64,000 bases of DNA, taken from assembly GCF_004795105.1 (NCBI RefSeq), contig NZ_SSBL01000002.1:62001-126000 (forward strand), read 5' to 3'. Origin of the DNA: Streptomyces sp. A0642. GTDB lineage: Bacteria; Actinomycetota; Actinomycetes; Streptomycetales; Streptomycetaceae. Below the pieces are notes generated by a model. It did no database searches, was not told where the DNA came from, and saw only the letters and a program-made list of their open reading frames with translations. Numbering within the stretch: the first letter of the stretch is position 1; the number at the start of each line of letters is the position of its first letter. Shown here piece after piece: positions 32,699 through 40,969 of the stretch. Both the position numbers and the translations under genes were made by a program.

Positions 32699-33310
32699 AT
32701 GACAGCGGAAGCCAGACCGGCATCGCCGCCCCTGACGGAACGCCAGGAGGCCCGCCGCCGCCGCATCCTGCACGCCAGCGCCCAGCTCGCCAGCAGGGGC
32801 GGCTTCGAGGCCGTCCAGATGCGCGAGGTGGCGGAGGCCGCCGGGGTGGCCCTGGGCACGCTGTACCGCTACTTCCCGTCCAAGATCCATCTGCTGGTCG
32901 CCACCATGCAGGACCAGCTCCAGCACATGCACGGGACGCTCCGCAAACGGCCGCCGGCCGGGGCAGGCGCGGCCGAGCGGGTCGCCGACACGCTCATGCG
33001 CGCCTTCCGCGCGATGCAGCGCGAACCGCACCTGGCCGACGCGATGGTGCGCGCGCTGACCTTCGCGGACCGCAGTGTGAGCCCCGAGGTGGACACGGTC
33101 TCGCGGCTCACGACGGCGATCATCCTGGACGCCATGGAGCTCGACCGCCCGACGCCCGAGCAGCTCTCGGCGGTCCGGGTCATCGAGCACACCTGGCACT
33201 CGGCCCTGATCACCTGGCTTTCGGGGCGGGCGTCGATCGCGCAGGTGAAGATAGACATCGAGACGGTCTGCCGGCTGATCGACCTGACGGCGGAGGAACC
33301 GGCCGGCTGA
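32699..33310 (+). CDS. kstR: TetR-family steroid catabolism repressor KstR
   Basis: The 203-residue TetR regulator closely matches M. tuberculosis KstR (Rv3574). Shared stretches include RRRRILHAS, SRGGFEAVQMREVAEAAGVA, GTLYRYFPSKIHLL, RAFRAMQREPHLADAM, FADRS and a C-terminal VIEHTWHSALITWLSGRAS. The N-terminal 65 residues are the helix-turn-helix domain. KstR represses sterol uptake and degradation genes and is released by 3-oxo-steroid CoA thioesters. Boxes matching its consensus occur at several promoters in this window. ATG 32699 is preceded by GGGGA; an upstream frame from 32636 adds non-conserved residues. It is divergent from the glycosyltransferase operon. Confidence 0.92.
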   Translation: MTAEARPASPPLTERQEARRRRILHASAQLASRGGFEAVQMREVAEAAGVALGTLYRYFPSKIHLLVATMQDQLQHMHGTLRKRPPAGAGAAERVADTLMRAFRAMQREPHLADAMVRALTFADRSVSPEVDTVSRLTTAIILDAMELDRPTPEQLSAVRVIEHTWHSALITWLSGRASIAQVKIDIETVCRLIDLTAEEPAG

Positions 33311-33322
33311 GACCGGCGGGCA

Positions 33323-33345
33323 CGGGGCGGGGGTGAAAAGCCCCG
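33323..33345 (+). terminator. Short hairpin after kstR
   Basis: CGGGGC (33323-33328) and GCCCCG (33340-33345) pair over six bp, 13 bases after the kstR stop codon. It is a modest terminator candidate separating kstR from the ABC importer operon. Confidence 0.35.
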
Positions 33346-33399
33346 CGACGCCGCCTCGTGGGGCGGCCGGTCCGAGGCGCTCCGGGTTCCCGGCATCCG

Positions 33400-33422
33400 C
33401 CCATGTACGGCGCCCACATGGG
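33400..33422. promoter_or_regulatory. Dyad symmetry upstream of LIV-type ABC operon
   Basis: CCCATGT (33400-33406) and ACATGGG (33416-33422) form a perfect 7-bp dyad about 98 bp upstream of the substrate-binding protein start. It differs from both the KstR box and the CTGAC palindrome, so a separate regulator is possible. Confidence 0.35.
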
Positions 33423-33519
33423 TCACCGGCCAGGTGGGGCGCCCTGCACCATATCGACGACGGCACGGTCTTCATACGGTTCGGCGACATCACAGGAACA
33501 CGCCGAGGAGCCGGTCCCC

Positions 33520-34770
33520 ATGCGTCGCAGAGCCAACAGGGCCAGCAGAGCCCGCCACTCCCCCACCGACATCCGCACCTTCGCCGTCCTGGCAGCCGCC
33601 GGTCTGCTGCTGACCGGCTGCACCGCCGCCGGCACGGCGGGCGGCTCCGGCTCCGGCGAGGCCGCCGACGACGCGGCCGTGAAGGTCGGCCTGGTCTACT
33701 CCCGGACCGGGCTGCTCGCGGACTACGGCAAGCAGTACCGCGACGGCTTCATGGCGGGCCTGGACTACGCGACGAAGGGCACCGGCAAGGTCGCCGGCCA
33801 CCGCATCGAGGTCACCGAGCAGGACGACGCGGGCGACCCCGGCAAGGCGGTCTCCGCCGCCAAGAGCCTGATCGGCAAGGGCTACAAGGTGCTGGCCGGC
33901 ACCACCGACTCCGGGGTCGCCCTCCAGATGGCGCCGCTGGCCGCGCAGAACAAGGTGCTGTACGTCAGCGGCCCGGCGGCCACCGACGCGGTGACCGGCA
34001 TCAACGACTACACCTTCCGCTCGGGGCGCCAGTCCTACCAGGACATCCTGACGGCGGGCACGATGCTCGGCGACGCGAAGGGCAGGAAGGTCACGGTCCT
34101 CGCGCAGGACTCCACGTTCGGGCAGGCCAACGTCGCCGCCGTGAAGGCGGTGCTCGGCGCGAAGGGCGCGCAGGTCGGCTCCGTGCTGGCGCCGCCCGGC
34201 GCGACGGACCTGACGCCGTTCGCCCGGCAGGTCAAGGCGGGCGGGCCGGACCTGGTCTTCGTCGCCTGGGCCGGGTCCACCGCCCCGGCCCTGTGGACCG
34301 CGCTGGACCAGCAGGGCGTGCTGGGCGCGGGCAAGGTCGTCACCGGACTCGCCGGCACCGCCTCCTACCCGGTGTTCGGAGCGGCCGGGTCCAAGGTGTC
34401 GTTCCTGGCGCACTACTTCCCGGGCGCGGGCGGCGGCAACGCCGTGGAGAAGGCGATGCTCGGCGCGGTGACGAAGGCGGGCGGCACGCCCGATCTGTTC
34501 ACCCCGGACGGCTTCACCGCCGCCCAGATGGTGGTGCACGCCGTCGCCGAGGGGAGCGCCACGGATCCGGCCGCGATGGTGAAGGCCCTGGAGGGCTGGA
34601 CCTTCGAAGGGCCCAAGGGCGAGCAGCAGGTCCGGGCCGAGGACCACGCGCTCCTGCAACCCATGTTCGTGGCCCGGCTGACCGGCAAGGGCGCCGGCGC
34701 GAAGCCCGGTCTGCTGGACACCGAGGCGAGGGACGCCGTGGCGCCGCCCGTGAAGCCCTCGGCGGGCTGA
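33520..34770 (+). CDS. LIV-type ABC transporter substrate-binding lipoprotein
   Basis: The 416-residue type I periplasmic-binding-fold protein (Peripla_BP_6) has a signal peptide with lipobox LLTGC (Cys about 34), a Gly/Ser linker, then VKVGLVYSRTGLLADYGKQY. EQDDAGDPGKAVSAAKSLI and FVAWAGSTAPALWTAL continue the LivJ-like pattern. It binds ligand outside the membrane for the four transport proteins that follow. Family members take amino acids, urea, aromatic acids or short amides, so the ligand is open. ATG 33520 has GAGGAG nine bases upstream; the longer frame from 33358 has no signal sequence. It is the first gene of a six-gene operon with mostly 4-bp overlaps. Confidence 0.9.
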   Translation: MRRRANRASRARHSPTDIRTFAVLAAAGLLLTGCTAAGTAGGSGSGEAADDAAVKVGLVYSRTGLLADYGKQYRDGFMAGLDYATKGTGKVAGHRIEVTEQDDAGDPGKAVSAAKSLIGKGYKVLAGTTDSGVALQMAPLAAQNKVLYVSGPAATDAVTGINDYTFRSGRQSYQDILTAGTMLGDAKGRKVTVLAQDSTFGQANVAAVKAVLGAKGAQVGSVLAPPGATDLTPFARQVKAGGPDLVFVAWAGSTAPALWTALDQQGVLGAGKVVTGLAGTASYPVFGAAGSKVSFLAHYFPGAGGGNAVEKAMLGAVTKAGGTPDLFTPDGFTAAQMVVHAVAEGSATDPAAMVKALEGWTFEGPKGEQQVRAEDHALLQPMFVARLTGKGAGAKPGLLDTEARDAVAPPVKPSAG

Positions 34771-34773
34771 CCC

Positions 34774-35568
34774 GTGACCGCACCCTACACACCCGGGCGT
34801 CCGGGAGGCGCCCCGCCCGACGTCGCGGCCCCCGTGCTCCGACTGGACGGCATCGGCTGGAGCGTCGGCGGCGCGACCATCGTCGAGGACATCACGCTGA
34901 GCGTGCGCGAGGGCGATTTCCTCGCCTTCATCGGGCCCAACGGGGCGGGCAAGACGTCCCTGTTCAACCTGATCAGCGGTCTGACGCTGCCCACCGCGGG
35001 CACGATCGCGCTGGACGGGGCGGACCTGACGGACCGGCCCGCCCACGTCCGTGCCCGGCGCGGGATCGGCCGGACGTTCCAGACGTCCAGCCTCTGGCCC
35101 GCGATGACGGTGGCCGACCACGTCCGGCTGGCCGCGCAGGCCGCCCGGGGCGGCTCGTACCGCCTCTGGCGGCGCGCCGACCCGTTCACCGCCGAGGTGG
35201 CCGGGGTCCTGGAGCGCACCGGTCTCGGCCACCGGGCCCGGGCCACGGCCGCCGAACTGTCGCACGGCGAGAAGCGGAAGCTGGAGCTCGCCGTGCTGCT
35301 GGTGGGCGAGCCCCGGCTGATGCTGCTCGACGAGCCGATGGCCGGGGTGAGCGCCGAGGAGGTCCCGGCGCTCACCGAACTGATCCGCACCCTGCACCGG
35401 GAGGAGGGCCGCACCGTCCTCATGGTCGAGCACCACATGGACGTGCTGCTGGGCCTCGCGGACCGGCTCGCCGTGATGCACCACGGCCGGCTGCTCGCCC
35501 TGGACACGCCGGAGGCCGTGACCGCCGACCCGACCGTGCAGCGGGCCTACCTCGGGGAGGGGCTGTGA
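34774..35568 (+). CDS. ABC transporter ATPase, LivG-like
   Basis: The 264-residue ATPase has Walker A GPNGAGKTS near residue 54, the LivG-specific Q-loop region GRTFQTSSLWPAMTVADHV, the degenerate signature ELSHGEKRKLELA, Walker B LMLLDEP followed by MAGVS, and H-loop VEHHMD. It pairs with the LivF-like ATPase at the cytoplasmic face of the importer. GTG 34774 begins three bases after the binding-protein stop. The N-terminal 25 residues (TAPYTPGRPGG) are a Pro-rich extension absent from typical LivG. Confidence 0.9.
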   Translation: MTAPYTPGRPGGAPPDVAAPVLRLDGIGWSVGGATIVEDITLSVREGDFLAFIGPNGAGKTSLFNLISGLTLPTAGTIALDGADLTDRPAHVRARRGIGRTFQTSSLWPAMTVADHVRLAAQAARGGSYRLWRRADPFTAEVAGVLERTGLGHRARATAAELSHGEKRKLELAVLLVGEPRLMLLDEPMAGVSAEEVPALTELIRTLHREEGRTVLMVEHHMDVLLGLADRLAVMHHGRLLALDTPEAVTADPTVQRAYLGEGL

Positions 35569-36308
35569 CCGGGCGCCCCCTGCTCGACGTACGGGATCTG
35601 CGCGTTCTCATCGGCGGCCGCCACATCCTGCACGGCGTCGGCCTGGACGTCGCGGCCCACGGCGTGACCGCGCTGCTCGGCCGCAACGGGGCCGGGAAGA
35701 CCACGACCGTACGGGGCATCCTCGGTCTCGTCCCGCGCGAGGGCAGCGTCCGCCTCGACGGCGAGGAGACCGTGTCCCTGCCGACGCACGCACTGGTCCG
35801 GCGCGGCATCGGCTACGCCCCCGAGGACCGGGGCGTCTTCGCCGGGCTGACCGTCGCGGAGAACCTGCGGCTGGCGGAGCGGCGCGGCGCGGGCGAGCCC
35901 GCGTACGCCCTGGTCCATGAGCTCTTCCCCGAACTGAGGCAGCGGGCCGGGCAGTTGGCCGGGACGCTGTCCGGCGGACAGCAGCAGATGGTCGCCATCG
36001 GCCGCACCCTGCTCAACGCCAACCGGCTGATCATCGCGGACGAACCGACCAAGGGCCTGGCCCCGAAGGTGGTCACCGAGGTCGCCCAGGTGCTGGAGCG
36101 GGCCGCCGAAGCGGTGCCCGTCCTGCTCGTGGAGCAGAACCTCGCCGTCGTGCGTCGCCTCGCCGCGCACTGTGTGGTGCTGGCCGACGGGCGGACCGCC
36201 CACCGGGGCCCGGCGGCCGAACTGCTCGAAGACGCGGAGGCGGCCCGCAGACTGCTCGGCGTGGGCCACGGCCCGCCGGCCCCCCACCCCGCGGAGGCGG
36301 ATCACTGA
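35565..36308 (+). CDS. ABC transporter ATPase, LivF-like
   Basis: The 247-residue ATPase has Walker A GRNGAGKTT, Q-loop GYAPEDRGVFAGLTVAENL (the LivF pattern PEdR-vF), signature LSGGQQQMVAIGRTLL, Walker B LIIADEPTKGLAP and the LVEQNL loop. GTG 35565 overlaps the LivG-like stop by four bases (GTGA). It shares one base with the next start. Together with the LivG-like protein it drives import. Confidence 0.9.
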   Translation: MTGRPLLDVRDLRVLIGGRHILHGVGLDVAAHGVTALLGRNGAGKTTTVRGILGLVPREGSVRLDGEETVSLPTHALVRRGIGYAPEDRGVFAGLTVAENLRLAERRGAGEPAYALVHELFPELRQRAGQLAGTLSGGQQQMVAIGRTLLNANRLIIADEPTKGLAPKVVTEVAQVLERAAEAVPVLLVEQNLAVVRRLAAHCVVLADGRTAHRGPAAELLEDAEAARRLLGVGHGPPAPHPAEADH

Positions 36309-37195
36309 TGTCCACCCTCGTCCTGCTCACCCTGACCGGTCTCGGTCTGGGAGCCCTCTACTTCCTCATCGCGTCCGGACTCTCGCTGATCTTCGGTCTG
36401 ATGGACGTCCTCAACTTCGCTCACGGGGCCCTGCTCTCCATCGGTGCGTACGGCACCTGGTGGGCGGCGTCCGGCCATCTGCCGGGCGCGGGGCCGGGCG
36501 GGGCCGGCTTCGGCCTCGCGGTCCTGTTCGGTACGGCCGTGGGCACCGCGGCCGCCGTGCTCCTGGAACTCGCCGTCGTCCGCCCGCTCTACACCCGGCC
36601 GCGCGAACAGGTGCTCGCCACCGTCGGGGTCGGGCTCGCCGTCCCGGCGCTGCTGTCGGGCATCTGGGGCTCGGACGCCCGGACCTTCCCCGGGCCCGAG
36701 GCCCTGTCCGGCACCTTCGGACTGCTGGGCGCGCAGGTCCCCGTCAACCGCCTGGTGCTGATCGCGGCGGCCGTCCTCGTCCTGGTGGCGCTGCGGCTGT
36801 TCCTGGGCCGGACCCGGCACGGACTCGTCGTACGGGCGGGTGTCGAGGACCGGGCGATGGTCACCGCGCTCGGCGTCGACGTCCGCAAGGCGTTCACGCT
36901 CGTCTTCGCGATCGGGGGCTGCGCGGCGGCCCTCGGCGGGGCGCTCGGCGGGCTGTACTTCGGCTCGGTCGACCCCCGGCAGGGCACCTCGCTGCTGATC
37001 TTCGCCTTCGTCGTCGTGGTCACCGGAGGCATGGGCTCGGTGACGGGCGCCGCCGTGGCGTCCGTCGTCATCGGCCTGGTCCAGCAGTTCGCCAACTACT
37101 ACACCGCTGCGGGCCTCGGCGACCTGGCGGTCGTCGTCCTGCTCGCCGCGCTGCTGCTGATCCGCCCGCGCGGACTGACGGGGAGGCTCGCGTGA
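36308..37195 (+). CDS. Branched-chain amino acid-type ABC permease, LivH-like
   Basis: The 295-residue permease has about eight membrane helices. It carries the LivH hallmarks GLGALYFLIASGLSLIFGLMD and NFAHGALLSIGAYG near residue 35, and the C-terminal region IFAFVVVVTGGMGSVTGA and RPRGLTGR. It forms half of the channel with LivM. ATG 36308 overlaps the previous stop (TGATG). A loop near 50-60 (GHLPGAGPGGAGFG) is longer and more Gly-rich than usual. Confidence 0.9.
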   Translation: MSTLVLLTLTGLGLGALYFLIASGLSLIFGLMDVLNFAHGALLSIGAYGTWWAASGHLPGAGPGGAGFGLAVLFGTAVGTAAAVLLELAVVRPLYTRPREQVLATVGVGLAVPALLSGIWGSDARTFPGPEALSGTFGLLGAQVPVNRLVLIAAAVLVLVALRLFLGRTRHGLVVRAGVEDRAMVTALGVDVRKAFTLVFAIGGCAAALGGALGGLYFGSVDPRQGTSLLIFAFVVVVTGGMGSVTGAAVASVVIGLVQQFANYYTAAGLGDLAVVVLLAALLLIRPRGLTGRLA

Positions 37196-38301
37196 GCACC
37201 GCCACCGAGACACATGACCGCACCGACGGCCCCGCCGCCCCGGCGCGGACGTCCGACGGACCCCGCCCGCTGCGCTGGTGGCCGGCCGGCGTCCTGCTGC
37301 TCCTGGTGGTCGCGCCGTTCAGCGCCGTGCCCGTGCCGGGCGTACTGGACGGGCCGCTCGGCAGCGCGGGCAGCCTCCAGCTCCTCGCGACCTGTCTGCT
37401 GTTCGGCGCTCTGGCCACGGGGTACGACCTCCTGCTCGGGCGCACCGGGCTGCTCTCGTTCGGCCACGCCCTGTACTTCGCGGCGGGCAGTTACGCCACC
37501 AACACGTTCCTGCTGGAGGCGGGGCTGCCCTTCGCCCTCGCCGCGGTCCTCGGCCTCCTCTTCGGGATCGCACTGGCCCTGGTCCTGGGGTCGGTGAGTC
37601 TGCGCGTCACCGGGATCGGCTTCTCCATGGTGACCCTCGCCTTCGCCCAGGCGGGCTCGATCCTGGTGTCCCGCGACCCCGGCGGTGTCACCGGCGGCGA
37701 GGAGGGGCGGGCGGCTCCGGCGGACCTGCTTCCCTCCTGGCTCGTCGGCATCGACCACACCGCGAACCTCTACTGGATCGCCCTCGCCTACCTCGTCCTC
37801 ACCCTGGCCGTCGTGACGTGGGCGGTCCGCTCCCCCACCGGGCGCGTCTGGGAGGGCATCAAGGAGAACGAGCGCCGGGTGGAGGTGCTGGGCCTGAGAC
37901 CGTACGGCTTCAAGCTGACGGCCTTCGTCGTCGCGGGCGGGCTCGCCGCGCTCGGCGGCATCGTGCACCTGCTCCTGACCGGCGGTTCCACCCCCCGGAC
38001 CACCACGTCCGACTTCACGCTGTCGCTGCTGGTGATGGTGGTGCTGGGCGGCTCGGGCACCCGCTGGGGCCCGATGGCGGGCGGCATCCTCTACACCTGG
38101 GCGGACCACCGGCTCGGCGATCTGGCCGGTTCGGGCGCGGTCGCCGATCTGCCCGCGGTGCTCCGCGTCCCGCTCTCCCAGCCGTTGTTCCTGCTGGGCG
38201 TGCTGTTCGTGGCCGTGGTACATCTGCTGCCGGGCGGCCTGGCCCGGCTGCCGGGCCGGCTGGGAGCCGTGCCGCACCGGAAGGAGACCGGAGCCCTGTG
38301 A
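37192..38301 (+). CDS. Branched-chain amino acid-type ABC permease, LivM-like
   Basis: The 369-residue permease has about ten membrane helices. LivM markers are LLFGALATGYDLLLGRTGLLSFGHALYFAAG (split over residues 65-100), RVTGIGFSMVTLAFAQ, the EAA-like loop WEGIKENERRVEVLGLRPYGFK, and LLVMVVLGGSGTRWGP. A hydrophilic 30-residue N-terminal extension precedes the first helix. GTG 37192 overlaps the LivH-like stop by four bases, and its own stop overlaps the hydrolase start the same way. Confidence 0.9.
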   Translation: MSTATETHDRTDGPAAPARTSDGPRPLRWWPAGVLLLLVVAPFSAVPVPGVLDGPLGSAGSLQLLATCLLFGALATGYDLLLGRTGLLSFGHALYFAAGSYATNTFLLEAGLPFALAAVLGLLFGIALALVLGSVSLRVTGIGFSMVTLAFAQAGSILVSRDPGGVTGGEEGRAAPADLLPSWLVGIDHTANLYWIALAYLVLTLAVVTWAVRSPTGRVWEGIKENERRVEVLGLRPYGFKLTAFVVAGGLAALGGIVHLLLTGGSTPRTTTSDFTLSLLVMVVLGGSGTRWGPMAGGILYTWADHRLGDLAGSGAVADLPAVLRVPLSQPLFLLGVLFVAVVHLLPGGLARLPGRLGAVPHRKETGAL

Positions 38302-39182
38302 TTCCGTACGAGGAGATCGAAGTCCCCGTCCCGGGAGGCGGGTTGGCCGCACTGCGCTGGCCGGCCGCCGATCCGGACGCACCGGCGGTGGTGGCCCTGC
38401 ACGGCATCACGGCCAACGCGCTCTCCTGGGGCACGGTGGCCCGGCTGCTGGCCGGCCGCGTCACGTTGATCGCCCCGGATCTGCGGGGCCGGGCCGGGAG
38501 TTCGGCTCTCCCCGGCCCGTACGGCATCGCCGCGCACACGGACGACGTGGTGGCGCTGACCGAGGCCCTGGGCCTGGACCGGGTGGTGCTGGCGGGCCAT
38601 TCGATGGGCGCGTTCGTGGCGGCGCTGGCCGCGGTGCGGTATCCGGACCGCTTCGGCCCGCTACTGCTCGTTGACGGCGGTATCGGCTTCCCCGCGCCCA
38701 CGCACCTGACCCCGGACGAGCTGATGACGGCCGTGATCGGTCCGGCGATGGACCGCCTGTCGATGACGTTCGCGGACCGGGCCGCCTACCGCGCCTTCTG
38801 GCAGGCCCATCCGGCGTTCGCGGGTGCCTGGTCGGACGAGGTGGACGCGTACATCCAGCGCGACCTGACGGGCGAGGAACCGGCCCTGCGCTCGACGTGC
38901 CGGATCGAGGCGGTCCGCACGGACGGCGTCGGCCTGTTCGACGACGAGGTGCTGGGCGCGGTACGGAAGCTGCCGGCCGAGGCGACGCTGCTGTGGGCGG
39001 CGCGCGGCCTGATGGACGAGGAGCAGGGTCTGTACGACGAGCGCCGGCTGGCGGCGGCCGGCCTGGCGGGGACCCGGGTGCGGCCGGTGGCGGTGGAGGA
39101 CGTGAACCACTACACGGTGCTCACGGGCGAGCGGGGCGGGCAGGAGGTCGCCGACCGCCTGGTGGCGTTCGCGTACGCCTGA
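38298..39182 (+). CDS. Alpha/beta hydrolase in the LIV-type ABC operon
   Basis: The 294-residue hydrolase has the oxyanion region VVALHGITANALSW, the nucleophile elbow GHSMGAF (Ser near residue 100), an acidic residue around VRTDGVGLFDDE, and the catalytic His in VEDVNHYTVL. The fold resembles epoxide hydrolases, C-C hydrolases and esterases. GTG 38298 overlaps the permease stop (GTGA), which ties it tightly to the importer. The imported ligand is therefore probably an ester, amide or similar compound cleaved after entry. Because kstR adjoins the operon, a steroid ester is one option, but no KstR box was found at this operon. Confidence 0.85.
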   Translation: MIPYEEIEVPVPGGGLAALRWPAADPDAPAVVALHGITANALSWGTVARLLAGRVTLIAPDLRGRAGSSALPGPYGIAAHTDDVVALTEALGLDRVVLAGHSMGAFVAALAAVRYPDRFGPLLLVDGGIGFPAPTHLTPDELMTAVIGPAMDRLSMTFADRAAYRAFWQAHPAFAGAWSDEVDAYIQRDLTGEEPALRSTCRIEAVRTDGVGLFDDEVLGAVRKLPAEATLLWAARGLMDEEQGLYDERRLAAAGLAGTRVRPVAVEDVNHYTVLTGERGGQEVADRLVAFAYA

Positions 39183-39184
39183 GG

Positions 39185-39226
39185 GGCGGGCCGGGTCCGG
39201 CGGCGGACCGCCGGGCCCGGCCCGCC
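39185..39226. terminator. 19-bp bidirectional hairpin terminator
   Basis: The arms at 39185-39203 and 39208-39226 pair over 19 bp with a single G-U pair and loop CGGA. It lies between the convergent ABC-importer operon and the depolymerase gene. Confidence 0.8.
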
Positions 39227-39231
39227 ACGCG

Positions 39232-40710
39232 TCAGCCGGTGGCGCAGCCGCCGTCCGCGATCACGAAGTACCCGGCGGGTGACTCCTTCAGGGTGTGGGT
39301 GACGAAGACGTTGTACAGGCCCATGTTCTGGTTCGAGCCGTTGGCGTACGCGTACCCGCCGGACGTGTGGGCCCTGCCCGCCGTCACGTGCGCGTAGTTG
39401 GTGGCCGAGTGGCACGTGGCCGGTGCGCCGCCGCCGGTGGTGGTGGCCGTCACCTGGACCGAGGCGGCGCCTGCTCCGCCGGACGCGTCGACCGCCGCCA
39501 CGGTGTAGCGGTAGGCGGTCCCGGCGGTGAGGCCGGTGTCCGTGTACGCGCCGGCGGTGGGAGAGGCGACCTTCGTGCCGTTGCGGAGCACGGCGTACGA
39601 GGACGCGCCCGGCACCGCGTTCCAGGACAGGGACGCGGTGGTGTCCGTGGTGCCGGTGACGGTGAGGCCCGTGGGGGCCGGGAGCCCGTCGCCGCCCCCG
39701 CCGGGCGCGCCGCCGTCCAGGCCCCAGAAGACGCCCGTGTAGTACGTCGAGCACACGGCGTTCAGGAAGTAGGCGGCCGTCGTCCCGCACTGCTGGGCGC
39801 CCGTTCCGGGGTTCACGGGCAGTCCGTGGCCCATGCCGGAGACGGAGTACGTCTCCACGGCCGGCCGGCCCGAGGCGTCGTTGTAGACGCTTCGGGTGGT
39901 GTTCCCGGGCAGGGCGTCCGTGGAGGCCGGCGTCTGGCCGATGCCCCAGACGTCCGTCCACTGGTCGCGCAGGGCCGTGGCGTTCGCCGGGTAGACCGTG
40001 TAGTCCGCGGTGCCCTGCCAGATCGCCACGCGGGGCCAGGGGCCCGTGTACCCGGGGTGGGCGGCCCGCACCTTGTCGCCCCACTGCGCGGGGGTGAGCT
40101 TCTGCGGGCCCGTCTGGCAGCCCGACGCGGCCGCCTGGCTCGTCGCGCACTGGGCGGGCAGCCCCGAGGACACGGAGCCGCCGGCGAACACGTCCGGATA
40201 GGCGGCCAGCAGGTCCGCGGTCATGCCGCCGCCGGCGGAGAGCCCGGTGACGTACACCCGGCGGCCGTCGGAGCCGTACGTCTGCTTCGCGTACTCGACC
40301 ATCTGCACGACGGAGGCGGCCTCGCCCCTGCCCCGGGTGTCCTCGGCCGGATCGAACCAGCCGAAGCAGGACAGGGAGTTGTTCGCCGACGTGGTCTGGG
40401 GGAAGACCACGGCGAAGCCCCACTCGTCGGCGAACTTCGGCCAGCCGGAATTGGTGTAGTACGCGTTCGCCGTCTGGGTGCAGCCGTGCAGGGCGACGAC
40501 CAGGGGCGCGTTCGCCGGGAGGCCGGCGGGCGTGTACGCGTACATCTGCAGGTTGCCGGGGTTGGAGCCGAAGCCGGTGATCTGCTGGAGACCGCCCGCG
40601 GCGGCGGCCGGCTGCGCGGCGGTGGTGGTGCTCAACGTAGCGGCGAGCAGGCCGAGGACGGCCGTGGACGCGACGCGGCGGAAGAAGCGTCTCAGGATCG
40701 ATGGGCGCAC
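39232..40710 (-). CDS. Extracellular poly(3-hydroxybutyrate) depolymerase
   Basis: The 492-residue secreted esterase has a signal peptide through AAQPAAAAG (residues 1-38). The catalytic Esterase_phd domain has VVALHGCTQTANAYY, the lipase box TGLSAGGGM (Ser near 150) and SGMGHGLPV (His). A Pro/Gly hinge, a fibronectin type III linker (APTGLTVTGTTDTTASLSWN) and a C-terminal polymer-binding domain (GGYAYANGSNQNMGLYNVF) follow. This is the classic three-part short-chain-length PHA depolymerase layout. It would release 3-hydroxybutyrate oligomers outside the cell. GTG 40710 has GGGAGG eight bases upstream. It is divergent from a 3-hydroxybutyrate dehydrogenase gene that can use the product. Confidence 0.9.
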   Translation of the reverse strand: MRPSILRRFFRRVASTAVLGLLAATLSTTTAAQPAAAAGGLQQITGFGSNPGNLQMYAYTPAGLPANAPLVVALHGCTQTANAYYTNSGWPKFADEWGFAVVFPQTTSANNSLSCFGWFDPAEDTRGRGEAASVVQMVEYAKQTYGSDGRRVYVTGLSAGGGMTADLLAAYPDVFAGGSVSSGLPAQCATSQAAASGCQTGPQKLTPAQWGDKVRAAHPGYTGPWPRVAIWQGTADYTVYPANATALRDQWTDVWGIGQTPASTDALPGNTTRSVYNDASGRPAVETYSVSGMGHGLPVNPGTGAQQCGTTAAYFLNAVCSTYYTGVFWGLDGGAPGGGGDGLPAPTGLTVTGTTDTTASLSWNAVPGASSYAVLRNGTKVASPTAGAYTDTGLTAGTAYRYTVAAVDASGGAGAASVQVTATTTGGGAPATCHSATNYAHVTAGRAHTSGGYAYANGSNQNMGLYNVFVTHTLKESPAGYFVIADGGCATG

Positions 40711-40969
40711 GGGGGCTGCCTCCCTGGTCGGTACGTGGGGGATCGGGTTGCTGCCGGAACCTATGAGCGGCGCGTCGCCGCGCCCATGTGCCAGGCGGAC
40801 ACCGGCGGGTGCGGGCTGTGTGCGGCGGGGCTCTTGTGCGGTCCGGAGCACCACGGCGACGCCTCCCCCGCGCCGTACGGCACCACGTACGCCGCCACCA
40901 TGCCGGAGCGGGAGGCTGTGTGCACCGCCGCCATGTGACACGGGCCGCCGCGTACCTACGGTGACGGCC

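Noticed and set aside
33490-35484. 664-codon minus-strand frame across the ABC operon
   Set aside because: It overlaps clear transporter genes antisense and reads as a Gly/Ala/Arg/Val-rich shadow with no start context.
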